DNA from: Hydrangea macrophylla
Lineage: Eukaryota > Streptophyta > Magnoliopsida > Cornales > Hydrangeaceae
Assembly: GCA_033977485.1 (NCBI GenBank)
Contig: CM066985.1
Coordinates: 72,711,045-72,775,044 of the forward strand
Reading direction: 5' to 3'
Length of the DNA: 64,000 bases
Shown: positions 22,014 through 33,922 of the stretch, piece after piece
Position numbering within the stretch: position 1 is the first letter of the stretch
Layout of the letters: every line of letters begins with the position of its first letter
The notes under the pieces: generated by a model
Told to the model about the DNA's origin: nothing
Seen by the model: only the letters and a program-made list of their open reading frames with translations
Database searches by the model: none
Translations under genes and position numbers: made by a program

Positions 22014-22903
22014 GTAATAAATTATACACAACTTCTATTTACCTAAAATTTACATGTACATCAAAGGCACAATATTTCTTATCACAGAAACAAAAACAAA
22101 AAGGGTACAAAAAATCATATCACAGAAACAAAAAGGATACAAAACATCTTATCACGGAAACAAAAAGGGTATAAAACATATTATCATAGAAACAGAAAGG
22201 GTACAAAAAAATCTAAATAGATGTATTCCCCCAGACTAAATAGAAGTATCCAACAACTTATATTTACCAAAAATTTACATATATTTCTTATAACAAAAAC
22301 AAAAAGGAAACACAGTTTCTTATCACTCGAACAAAAAAGGGTTTAACTACCCAAGATCCTAATTTCATTCAACCCTTACAACCACAACCAATTCATTCAC
22401 TGATGACCCATTCCAAAATAAATGAATACCTGCAACACAAAAAACAAAAAAGGGTACAAAAAATCATATCACAGAAATAAAAAGGGTACAAAATGTCTTA
22501 TCACGGAAACAAAAAGGGTATAAAACATCTTATCACAGAAACAGAAAGGGTACAAAAAATCTAAGTAGGTGTATTCCCCCATACTAAATAGAAGTATCCA
22601 ACAACTTATATTTACCAAAAATTTACATGTGTTTCTTATAACAGAAACAAGAAGGGAAAACAATTTCTTATCACTCGAACAAAAAAGGGTATAACTACCC
22701 AAGATCCTAATTTCATTCAACCCTTACAACCACAACCAATTCTTTCACTGATGACCCATTCCAAAATAAATGAATACCTGCAACACAAAAAAAAAAAAAA
22801 CCAAAAAAACAACATTACAATTTATAAGTAGTAAAATGAAACAATCAATAGATTAGCATTTACATCTTCTATTTGGTATATAAATTAACATTGATATTTA
22901 CAG
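22014..22903 (+). repeat. transposase intron with minisatellite and 348-bp duplication
   Basis: The intron (donor CAG|GTAATA, acceptor TTTACAG) carries copies of AACAAAAAGGGTACAAAA, a variant of the minisatellite unit seen upstream. A direct duplication has an offset near 348 bp (about 22100-22447 and 22448-22795): the phrases TGTATTCCCCC and CACTGATGACCCATTCC each occur twice at that spacing. Confidence 0.85.
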
Positions 22904-23109
22904 ATGCGTTGGACACACAAGAACAACGTCCCCAAAAAATCAACCTAACTGGTCCACTGAACAAGATGATGCTGAAGTTGAAGGTGGTGGATGGGTTACT
23001 GCTAGCCAAAGAAAGAGCTTATTTTGTAGTCCAAATAAAAAACAAACTACAACTCCTGAATTTGGGATGCATACTCCATATAAAAAGGATATCCGCACAC
23101 CAAATATGA

Positions 23110-23858
23110 GCTATAGCGAATTCGATGACGGAGCAACTACATTGAACACTCCATCGAGTACAAGAATTGACTTAAACAATATTGATGAGGTAGGCATTAT
23201 CGATTGCTCATATTATTTGGAATTGTACACTGCAGTCTTAGTTTACTCTTAAACAACCATGTCTTGTATCCTATCAGCACAACATAAATTACACATGGGA
23301 TTTTGAGTTCAATGGTGGAGCAACTACAACGAACAATCTATCGACTACAAGAGTCAACTTAAACAATATCGATGAGGTAGGAATCCCCCCTAGCTGATAT
23401 TGTTTGCTCATATACAACACCGTAGTAAAATAGCTGCATTTAATTGTTACCGAAATTATGCTTCTGGTTGAAGTTGTCAGGCCTCTAAATTGTATGCTGT
23501 CCACTTAGTTTAGTAATCATAAACCATGTCTTTTACCCTATTAGCACAACATGAATTACGCATGGGATTTTGAGTTCAATGGCAGAGCAACTACAAGAGT
23601 CGACTTAAACAATATCGATGAGGTAGGCATTACCATTTGTTCATATTATTTGGAATTTACCTTAAAACTATATAATAATGGGTCCTTAATTTCAATATAT
23701 TTACAATGGGTAACATGGTAAATATACTATTATGGTATGTTGTGCTTTTGGATTAAGATGTCAGGTCTATAAATTATAATTATAAACCATGTCTTGTACC
23801 CTTGTAGACCAACAAGAATTACACATGGGGATATGAGTTCGATGAAAACAAATTTTGA
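23110..23858 (+). repeat. triplicated 3' exon of the transposase
   Basis: The end of exon 22904-23189 and exons 23278-23376 and 23545-23622 all finish with a version of TTR(V/I)(D/N)LNNIDE followed by GTAGG. The two middle exons both begin with HNxNYxWDFEFNG after an AG acceptor. The final exon 23808-23858 begins TNKNYTWGYEFD and stops. All are phase 0 at both ends, and the flanking intron sequence is also similar, so an exon-plus-intron unit has been tandemly copied while the frame was preserved. Confidence 0.85.
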
Positions 23859-26719
23859 GGAAAGAAGACAAGTGAGTCCTTTGTTACCTCGATCCTTGCT
23901 GCTGGGATGTGTAGGTTGCAACTTTCTATAGTACCTCTTCCTTAACTGTGTTGTATTTACTTGTCACTAGATCCACAAGAATCCTTTGTCGGGCTTCTTG
24001 AGATCCAAACTACAAAGTTAATATAATTAATGTAGTGAATTAATATGTTAATTAAGTTGCACTACCATTATCACAAAGTTTTTAGGATGAATAATTACCG
24101 TGAACTTCGTTCCCAGGTTGAGGTTGAGGAGTTGTATGTACATTATCAGAAATACCCCACAGTCATAGCCATTCTTTTGTTTAGGGATCCAGCCTAACCT
24201 CTGGTGTTCAAATAAGCTTATTGAGCTACTACATTCATTCCCATAGTATTGGATCAATATTATATCCACAAAGCTTACAATCCTTACAACCAGCTGGTCA
24301 CGAGCTCTGAGTTTTTGCTTATCAGGCAATGAGTCTAAAATAAAGATCTTTTGTAAGGGCAAGTCAATGACACATAGAAACCAATGGTCATTGTTGTCAT
24401 TCACGGGTATAAAGATCTACATTACAAGCAATATCATTTAACAACAATGCTACCAATGATAAGCAAATAATTCTCATAACAAGATTAAGACCATACTTTC
24501 TCAACACTACTGAATGCGGTAGTATAACGACCAGTTCCAAAGTAATTCCTTGCCATTTCACTACAAGAGGGCGCGGTGCGAGCAGTAATTTGTGTATGTA
24601 AAGGAAACATTTCAAAGTTTAATTAGTGTCAAAGTTTCAATTGTCTTACCGAAAAGTTTAATTAGTTTCAAAGTTTCAATTGACTTACCGAAAAGTATGT
24701 CGGCAAATACCATCTTGTGCATTTCCCATCATCATGCCGACACCTCTCTTCATATGTTAGCCTCACAACCACAAGGTTGATTATCTACACAATTCATAGC
24801 ATGTTAATATTCTTATTCGGTGAAATGATAACTATAGGGCATTGGAAGGGTATTACAAAATGTTAATGAATTTTCTTGAATCCTTACAAGGTCAGTGACC
24901 CACTCTCCTTCCCGTAGCCACAATAGCGTCTCACAGTCCCCCTGCTTTAACTCATATCTTACAATGATATCCCTGTATTTTTTTAAAGAACAAATTAGTG
25001 AAATAAAAATATAATGTGTATTGGTTAGAATGGTCATTTATGACATACTTTAGAGGCTGACTTTTGTTGAGATTGTAGTCAACAATGTTCCTCTCTTCTT
25101 GCGTGATTGTTGGAAGCGTAAGCTCAATAGTTGGGGGATTGGACAATGGTTCCTCAACCTGAATAAATGCAAAATTATTAAATATTTAATCCAAGATTTT
25201 ATTAGTTCATGCGTCAGGTAATTTTTCTCGCATGTGTATTCTTCTTACAACAATGTATTTGGTTTCTCTATGTTTTTCAAATACCTTCAAGGAAACATAA
25301 AATAGTTCCTTATATTGGCATAAAGGTGACTGACCTTCTTATTAACCTGCCCCTCAAAAACAGCCATCGGCACTCCCCTCTTCCTTGGCTTTGACGTACC
25401 GGTAGTGTATAGAGAGCATTTATATCTTCTAGGTAAACGCTTGTCCTGTACACGAGTGCGAGGGAGGAGGGCCTTCGAGGTTACTGAATGTTCACCCTCT
25501 ATTTTGCGCATGGCTTTTTTCTAGGGGGGATCATCGAAGTTCATTGATGTTTTCTAAACCCTTGGGTGGGGGGTGCTTGCGCTTATTAGCAACTGGGGGA
25601 ATGCTTGACAACTCATCTACAGGAGGAGTAGGAGCTTTAGTCACCTTCTCTGCTAGCCTCAATGAATCAAGGTCAATTTCATGCCTCTTTGTTGCAACTT
25701 TGGCCAGATTTCTAAAAGTGTCATGCGGGGTGTACTTGCTTTTCTTAGCAATTGGGGAGACTGGAGAATAGAATTGTTCATTATGAGATGAAGGTGATTG
25801 GTCTCTTTGTTGTTCTTCATATTGAAATGCAGGTGACCCAACTTTTTCATGTTGTTGTTGTTGTCCTCCACTCGACATAAAATTTTCCAATAGCTTTACA
25901 CTACCAACAACATCAGCTTTCAATGAAAGCACCACATCTTTCAACTTTGTAATTTCTTTTTCCATCTCCTCAACTGCAAACTCAATGTTCTCTAGCCGAG
26001 TTGCTTCTCCATTTGCTTGACCTCTTGCAAGGGCCAGGGTTTCCTTTGGTGGTTCTTTCTTGCTGCCCATATCAGGTTCTTTCTTGCTACCCATATCAGG
26101 TACTTTCTCGCTGCTCGTGACCAACACAATTTGTAATGAAAAAGAAAATAATTTTCAAAAATGGGTTCAAGTCGAAAAAATAGTTCAACCATGTTACACT
26201 AACATACATTTTGGTTGGTGAACAATCCCTTCTTTCTTAGAAATCTAAGTCGAGCATTTACTTGTTCATTCCCCCAGTCCCCTATCGTTGCACTCGAAGA
26301 GGCGGTTGTTGTTGTAGATGATATGGGCAGCCCAACAGGTATAAAATTTTCCAAGTAGAACAACTACAAATATTAAAAAATTTATATAAGTTAGTGGTTG
26401 GATTTGGGTTAAATTAATAGAAATTTATAGAAATGCCAAGCAATTATAATCATACATGAAAAGAAGATCTTTACCATCAAAAAGAGCAAGCAACCACTAA
26501 CTCCAGATTGGTTGTTTGCCTTGTCATTGTTGATGCCCTTGACAAGGTAGTCCAGAACCTGTTTTGCCCAATTCATGTTTTCAAGAGTAGATACATCCAC
26601 CAATGCATGTAGGAAGTATTGATTAATGCCCGGCTTCATACTGGGGCAAAGGATGCATCCCAAGGCAAGTAAAGCAAACTTAACCTTGAACTCATCTCCA
26701 GCTTCTTCCATCGACTGGA

Positions 26720-28225
26720 TGTTGGGTTTGTGCCCTCAAACCATTGCTTTATGTATGAGACATTGACATTTTAATATATGGATATCAGCTTTACATTTCA
26801 TTGTGTATGTTCATTTCATGAGATGATTGTTAATCCTTAAGTATCATAGTAAGTAACTCGTGTGTGTATGAGATACATATAAGTGAGGTACGAATTACTA
26901 TCCTTTGATACTTAGAACTTATCACAGTGAATGATGAGACTGGATATCTCATCAGGTATACACTGTAGCATGATTGACTACCATTGGATGGAGTGATGTA
27001 TCTCAATCACTAGAGTATAACTCTTAGTTAATGTGCTAGTGCTTATAGTGCATTGACGGACCTGAGTTCTCCGATTGACACTTAATGCTGTCAAATAGTC
27101 AATAGGAACTCATAACTTGTATAAGGTACGTGTTCTCAATCTTGAAACGATTATGAACACAGATTGTGGATATGACTGCTTTGACTTACCAATCAATGAG
27201 GTCTATAAAAGATCAACACCTGGGTATCTTGGGTATGTCATGTTCATAGGGTTGTGAACATATATTGTCAAGATAGAATCTACCCTCTGATTTAGAGTAA
27301 GCATTCCCTTGAGTATGTCACCAAGTTGATTACTTAGTACTGCAGTCTTGTTGATAAGAGTAATCAACATGTTTGGTAATCATGAAAGGTGAATGGGACT
27401 CAAGGAATTAAAGAAGTAATCATGATTCAGGTTGACAGTGACCGTTTATCCGACTACCTGAATATGATTGCGAATGCTGACGGTAGAGGGACATTAGTAC
27501 AACATACAAGTCTAGTTATCGCTTCAAATGTGTTCTTTTACGTTGGAGTTTAGTTATCGTTTTATAGTGAAGTAAACGTTAACTAATTAGTTGATCAATT
27601 TGATGATCAAAGAGTTTGGTCATGGGAATTAATCAACTAATCTGAGCTAACAATAAAGAACCTAGGAGGTCCACTCTTAGCTCCTCTAGGATACTTGGAA
27701 TGACACTTGAGGAAGCTGTCAAGACAGGTTCAATCAATTGAAGCTAGTTCGATCAATTGAAGTCATGGCAGGTTCAATTGATCGAGCATGGTTCGATCGA
27801 TCAAATGTTCGATCGATCGAAGTCCTTTGATCGATTGAAGGTTAGGTCAGTTCTGGGAATCTATAAATAGGGCAGCTGCGTTCTGGAAAAAGAGTTCGTC
27901 ATTTTTGAACATCAGAAGCTGCAGAAACTATTTTTAGAGCACCAAACCTTCTCCTTCCTTTCTATTAGAGATCCCACCATCTCTAGTCTCTCTGGGAAGC
28001 ATCCGCAGGAGACATAAGGGTAAAGACAACCTAGTGGAGGCTGCTGCATCACCAAGGAATAAGAAAATCAGAATTGGGTTCAAGACACTAAGGTATAACT
28101 CTTGTCCCCTCTTATACGCATCTATGGAATTGACTAGTAGTAGAACCTGGGCTACCAAATAAGTTTTATAACTTGACTTTTCTGCTGCGCGTTTAAACTT
28201 TTAATTTAAACCGGTTTTTCCATCA
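26720..28225 (+). repeat. 5' LTR of Copia element 2
   Basis: 1506 bp ending CCATCA. TATAAATA at 27862-27869 is the probable core promoter. A cluster of TTCGATCGATCGAA-like palindromes occupies 27728-27842, just upstream of the TATA box. Confidence 0.93.
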
Positions 28226-28227
28226 AT

Positions 28228-28240
28228 TGGTATCAGAGCC
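28228..28240 (+). promoter_or_regulatory. primer-binding site of Copia element 2
   Basis: TGGTATCAGAGCC, two bases after the 5' LTR, is the standard plant Copia primer-binding site complementary to the 3' end of initiator methionine tRNA. Confidence 0.95.
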
Positions 28241-29935
28241 ACACTTGTTTGGATCTATAGATGCATTTTTGGAACACCATTTTGATTTGCATGTTGATTT
28301 TAGAACTGTTTTCAAAACTGCATCGTCACAGATCTGTTTTTACAGTGTTATCGCAACAGAATACAAATTTGTGTTTACATAGGATGTAAGGTGGGTTCGA
28401 TTGATCGAAATAGTCTCGATCGATCGAACATTCTCTGTTCTCAAGCGATCGAATAGGTTTCGATCGATCGAACTTTGATTTTGTTCGATCGATTGAATAG
28501 GGTTCAATTGATCGAGATTGATTCTCTGTCCAGCTGTCCATTTCGTAGTTTTGAATGTTTTAAAAATTATTTACTTTAATTTCAAATTATTTTGTAAAAT
28601 TTTCAAACTCTTCTGTGAAATTGAAAGTTCAATCGATTGAACGTTGTTCAATCGATCGAAGGTTCGATCGATCGAACCTTTGTCCATTGATCGAAGTGTG
28701 ACTGAGAAGTGGAATGCTATTTTGAGTTCTAATACAGTGCATAAAGAGTTTATGCACTATGTGAATCAATTAAGGGTTCCAGTAGATATATATGTTTGTT
28801 ATATATGCGTGGATGTGTGTTCGACTAACCCTTTTGTAGCAAGTTAGTCCATTATCTCCCATGGCACCAAGATCTATTTAAATTTTGTATTTAATTGTTT
28901 GAGATTGGTGTATATTATGTTTTAATATTATTTTGGTTTGAAGGCATATGTAAAGGGCGCTGCGACTTTAATCCTACGAAAAGGAAAGTCGCACCGGTTT
29001 TCCTAGCCTTTTATTTTATTGTTGCTATTTCCATTTCTAGATAAATTGTAAGCTTCGAAAGAAGCATAAGACAAATGTAATAGAATTAGAAAATCCATGA
29101 AGATGGAGCAAGGAGTCGTTGTCTATGAAGATGGAGCTGGAGGCGATCAAACCAAAAGGAGGTTCTATGGAGATAGAGCCATGGGAGATAGAGGCATCAT
29201 TTGGATGTCTTTATTTTCAATTTTAGTTTTTTGTTTTATGTGCTTGGTTTGTGATTGGCATTTAATTATATTGTTACTACTTGCATGCACGTAAAACAAG
29301 TTTTCTAAAATAAAATTCAAAAACCATTTCAACGCATTAGTAAACATTGGATGTTTATGGGTAATGTGTGGAAACATTTTTGAAAAGCAAAATCCTTATT
29401 TACTAAATCTAGTGGGAGAGGGTCATATTAATAAACGCCCACGATCTTCCATTAACGGTTCACTGTAAGATGAGTGGTGCATTCTGTGTCACCTCGCCAG
29501 GGGTGATCATTCCATACGGAGGGTGCATTATTCATTGGTTACTAGATGTGAACTTCCTTTGATAGGATCAATCAGATGTGTTAGAGGGTGACCACCACAC
29601 GGAGGCGCTACTTGAGACAGTTGTGATTGGATCTTAGTTAATGGTACACACTAGCTAAACTATGGATAAGGGATCCCACACAGGGCATTATTCAGAAACT
29701 TAGAGATAAAAAAGGTTCGAGAGTCATAACTTGTTTTGCAAGAGTTGCATAGCGGACAAGTCATGATTAATCGAAAGATCGAACATTGACCACCACACGG
29801 AGGCTTTATTCTTTCGTTTCAATATTCCGACGACTTTGTTTTAAAATAAGAGTTTTTTTAAAGGATTCTTTTATTTCAAACTGTCAAATTCTGATATCCA
29901 TATTTATTTTGTTTGTTTGATTTTCAGTAATCATA
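28241..29935 (+). other. long untranslated leader of Copia element 2
   Basis: About 1.7 kb between the primer-binding site and the gag start, with no domain-bearing frame. It carries two more clusters of TTCGATCGATCGAA-like palindromes (about 28396-28520 and 28626-28694) similar to those in the LTR. Confidence 0.75.
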
Positions 29936-30846
29936 ATGTCTGGATCTGCATTTAGTCCACTTGCCACCATACTCACTCAAAACAAGTTAACTGGAAACAA
30001 CTACACTGAATGGAAAACCTTGATATCGTGTTAACTGCGAAGGATCACATATATATCTTCACCACCCCAAGCCCTGAAGAACCTGAAGTAAATGCTTCGA
30101 CAGCTGCAAGACGCGAGTTCGACAAATGGAAGAAGTCGAATGGAATGGCTCGTTGCTACATTCTGGCCTCAATGGCTAGTGTGTTGCAACACCAATTCCA
30201 ATCGAATGATTCTGCCAGTGACATTATCACATCCCTGAAAAAGATGTTTGGGGAGTATGGTAGGCCTGCCAGACAGGTAGCCATGCAGAAGATAATGAGT
30301 GCAAAGATGTCGGAAGGGACTCCAGTCAAAGAACATATTTTAAAAATGATTGGTTATTTAAATGAGTTGGAGACCCTAGGTGCCAACATCGATGCACAGA
30401 CCCAAGTTGATATGATCCTCAATTCGCTGTCGCCTCCATTCACTCAATTTAAACTTAACTATAATATGAATCAAATGAATTTTTCAATGAGTGAATTGAT
30501 GAGTTCTCTTTTGGCAGTGAAAGGGGTGATCAAACCTGGGGTCAACGTCTTGAACATTGAGAAAAGTGCTTCCTCTTCCAGATCTACACCGAAAGGAAAG
30601 AAAGGGAAGAAGAAGGCTGGCACTGGTGGTTCAAGTGTTGGACCGGTCCCTAAGATTGAAAAATCTAAGGGAAAAGGTAAGGGCAAAGGGAGGGTAGGTG
30701 GCCAAGGCAAAGGAAAGTGTTTCCAATGCGGCGACAAGGGCCATTGGAAGAGGAACTGTCCAGAATTCTTAGCTACAAGAGTTCAAGTTATGAATGAATC
30801 ACATGTGATTGAAGTAAGTTTTATAACGGATACTTCAAACACTTAG
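29936..30846 (+). pseudogene. Copia element 2 gag
   Basis: Starts MSGSAFSPLATILTQNKLTG, shifts frame at the A-run near 30013 (a one-base loss would explain it), then reads a Copia Gag of about 280 residues. A lysine/glycine-rich tract follows, then a fully conserved zinc knuckle CFQCGDKGHWKRNC (about 30718-30759). It ends at TAG 30844-30846, where the conserved residue before CIDSG is normally Trp, so the stop is a mutation. Confidence 0.9.
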
Positions 30847-33800
30847 TGCATTGATTCTGGTGTGACTAACCATATCTGTAATTCATTGTAGGGGTTCAGA
30901 TCAACCAGGAGGTGCATTGATGGGGAAATCGTACTTACTCTAGGTTCTAGCATAACCGTTTCTACGGTTGCTATAGGAGTCGTAGTTTTAGAATTTCTAG
31001 ACAATAAAGTTTTGATTTTATCAGATGTACTTTACGTCCCTTCAATGAGACGTAATTTAATTTCAATTTCTAATTTATTGAATAATGGTTATTCTTTTCA
31101 TTTTGGAACTAAAGTTGTGATTAAAAGAAATAGTTCTTTTATATGTTTTGGTGTTAAATCAAATGGTTTGTACGTGATTACTCCCAATATTTCTAAAGAC
31201 TCTTGCATGGAACTTAATAACTCAGTGGTAACTGTACCATCTAAAAGAAAGGGACCTTTCACTAATCCAACAAGGCTTTGGCATATGAGGCTTGGCCATA
31301 TCAATCTAAATAGGATTGGCAGACTAGTGAAAGAAGGGGTCTTAGGCGATTTGGTTCTCGAACCAATGGAAGTCTGCGAGTCTTGTTTAGAGGGTAAGAT
31401 GACCAAAAGGTCCTTTCCTGCAAAGGACAATAGAACTAATGCATTGTTGGATTTAGTTCATACTGATGTGTGTGGACCAATAAATATTAGAGCACGGGGT
31501 GGTTATGAGTATTTCATAACATTTACCGATGACCACTCTAGGTATGGATATGTGTACCTAATGCAGTATAAGTCTGAAGCCTTTGAAAAGTTCAAAGAAT
31601 TTATGGCTGAAGTGGAAAAGTAATTGGGCACACATATCAAGGCCATTCAATCTGATCGAGGTGGCGAGTACCTCTCTAATGAGTTTATTGATCACCTCGT
31701 ACAGAATGGGATTCTGTCACAGTTGACTGCACCTGGTATGCCTCAGCAGAACGGTGTAGCGGAGAGAAGGAATCAGACTCTTTTAGACATGACTAGGTCG
31801 ATGATGAGTTATTCTGAGTTGCCATTATTCCTTTGGGGTTATGCTCTGGAAACCGCTGCTTACATACTAAATCTAGTACTAAGTAAATCTGTTCCCAGGA
31901 CACCACGAGAGATGTGGATTGGGCGCAAGCCTTCTTTGCAACATCTCAAGATATGGGGGTGTCCAGCACATGTGCTAAAGGAAAGATGAGCAAATTGGAT
32001 TCTAGATCGGAAGTATGTTACTTTGTGGGGTATCTAAAGGGTACTTATGGATGGTATTTTTATGATCCAATGGAACAGAAAGTGTTTGTTAGTACAAATG
32101 CTATTTTCTTAGAGGATGATTATATCATGAACCATAAACCTAAGGGAAGGATAGATCTGAGAGAAATAGAAGGAGAGCCCTCAGTCCTACCCGCAGTTGA
32201 TAACGATGTAAATCAAGAAAACACCACTTCTTCACCCTTTTTTGCACTAGTACCTCATCGTAGAGGAGGATTATCAGCCAGCCTGATAGATACATGTTCT
32301 TAGGAGAAGTTTTTGAAGCTGTCTCCATAGAATCTGAATCTGATCCTTTCACATACGAAGAGGCAATGGCTGTTCATTGGGTTATAGCTATAAAGGCTGA
32401 ATTGGAATCTATGGATTCTAATCAGGTCTGGGATCTTGTAGAGCTTCCAGCCAACATTAAACCCATTGGCTGTAAGTGGGTCTACATGAGGAAAAGAGGA
32501 TCTGATGGAAAGGTTGAGACCTTTAAGGCAAGGCTTGTAGCGAAAGGTTATACTCAGAGGGAGGGCATTGAATATGAGGAAACCTTCTCGCCGGTGGCCA
32601 TGCTCAAGTCCATCAGGATACTCTTATCCATTGCTACATGCCTAGATTATGAGATCTGGTAGATGGACGTCAAGACTACATTCTTGAATGGTAATCTTGA
32701 GGAGGATATCTATATGCAACAACCAGAAGGGTTCATAGCTGGTCGGAAAGGTAACTTGGTATGTAAGTTGCAAAAGTCCATTTATGGGCTTAAGTAGGCA
32801 TCTAGGAGTTGGAACATCCGATTTGACCAAGCGGTCAAGTCGTTTGGTTTCATACAAAATCTGGATGAACCTTGTGTATACAAGAAGTGTGAAGGAAAAG
32901 TGGTGGCTTTTCTTGTGCTTTACGTTGACGACATTCTACTCATTAGAAATGATGTAGCGGCATTGTCAACAGTCAAGGTTTGGCTAGCTAGTACTTTTGA
33001 TATGAAGGATCTAGGACAGGCGAGCTATATTCTAGGGATAAAGCTCTTTCGGGATCGTAAGCGAAAGACAATGGGATTATCTCAAGCTGGTTATATCGAC
33101 AAAGTGCTAACTAGGTTTTTAATGGATAATTCGAAGAAAGGTTTGTTACCTTTCAGGCATGGTTTAGCGTTCTCCAAGGACCAGTGTCCTAAGACACAGG
33201 AGGAGAGGAATCACATGTCAGGAATTCCCTACGCCTCGGCAGTGGGAAGTCTCATGTATGCGATGTTATGCACTAGACCAGATATATGCTATGCTGTAGG
33301 CATGGTCAGCACACATCAATCGAATCTAGGTCCAGAGCACTAGACAACTGTTAAGCATATTCTTAAGTACTTGAGAAGGACTAAAGATTACATGCTTATA
33401 TACAGCGGTAGTGAGTTAATTCCAGTGGGATATACTGACTTGGACTTTATGTCAGATAAAGATTCGAGGAAGTCGACGTCCGGTCATCTCTTTACCTTGG
33501 GAGGTGGTACTGTTAGTTGGAGGAGCATTAAGCAGAAATGCATTGCAGACTCAACTACAGAAGCTGAGTATGTGGCTGCTTGTGAAGCCACAAAGGAAGC
33601 TGTTTGGCTCAAGAAGTTCCTTATGGAACTCGAGGTGGTAGCAGCGTCGCTGTCTCCTATTACGCTTTATTGTGATAATAGTAGGGCAGTGGCTCAGTCC
33701 AAGGAGCTAAGGAACCACGGGAAAGGGAATCACGTAGAGTGGAAATATCATCTTATCCGAGATATTGTTCAACGTGGAGATGTGACTATCACCAAGATTG

Positions 33801-33907
33801 CCACCGCTGACAATCTTGCTGATCTGTTTACAAAGGCCTTGCCACAGAAGGTCTTTGATCGTCATCTAGATAGTCTAGGTCTCAGATGTAATCCTGTATG
33901 GTTATGA
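30847..33907 (+). pseudogene. Copia element 2 protease, integrase, reverse transcriptase and RNase H
   Basis: Protease keeps its catalytic CIDSG triplet (about 30847-30861) but has TAG at 30889. Integrase has the WHMRLGH and CESC zinc-binding pairs, HTDVCG, SDRGGEY and [10 protein letters not shown], so the catalytic D-D-E acids are conserved; it is cut by TAA at 31621. A frameshift near 31975 and another near 32290-32300 precede the reverse transcriptase (CKWV, FSPVAM, YVDD at 32921-32932). That domain has TAG codons where Gln is expected before MDVKT (near 32660) and in GLKQAS (near 32795). RNase H ends LADLFTKALP and terminates at 33907. Many conserved residues remain, but at least five nonsense changes are present, nearly all of transition type. 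Confidence 0.9.
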
Positions 33908-33922
33908 GTGCAAGTGGGAGTT
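33908..33922 (+). promoter_or_regulatory. polypurine tract of Copia element 2
   Basis: AAGTGGGAG (33912-33920) lies just before the 3' LTR, the usual position and composition of the plus-strand primer. Confidence 0.8.

Larger units (their letters stand above)
17341..23858 (+). pseudogene. FAR1-type MURA transposase of a large MULE, broken
   Basis: Reconstructed segments are 17341-19343, 21804-22013 (same exon, split by a solo LTR), 22904-23189, 23278-23376, 23545-23622 and 23808-23858 (TGA). Order: FAR1-like DNA-binding region (about 17546-17810; MTFKSEGEGAKFYNSYA, GFSVRKDEL, SRRWVCSKE), then MULE transposase domain with likely catalytic acids in FDTTY (18242), TDGD (18428) and RCEG (18740). 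A SWIM-like finger (about 19095-19155) has lost its first Cys, and a terminal zinc knuckle spans the first intron with its last Cys read as Ser. A frameshift near 17540 and in-frame stops at 17615 (TAG), 17816 (TAA) and 17921 (TAA), all at positions where Gln would fit, make it inactive. The MULE family is known to cut and paste with 8-11 bp target duplications. The true start lies upstream and is not resolved. Confidence 0.88.
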
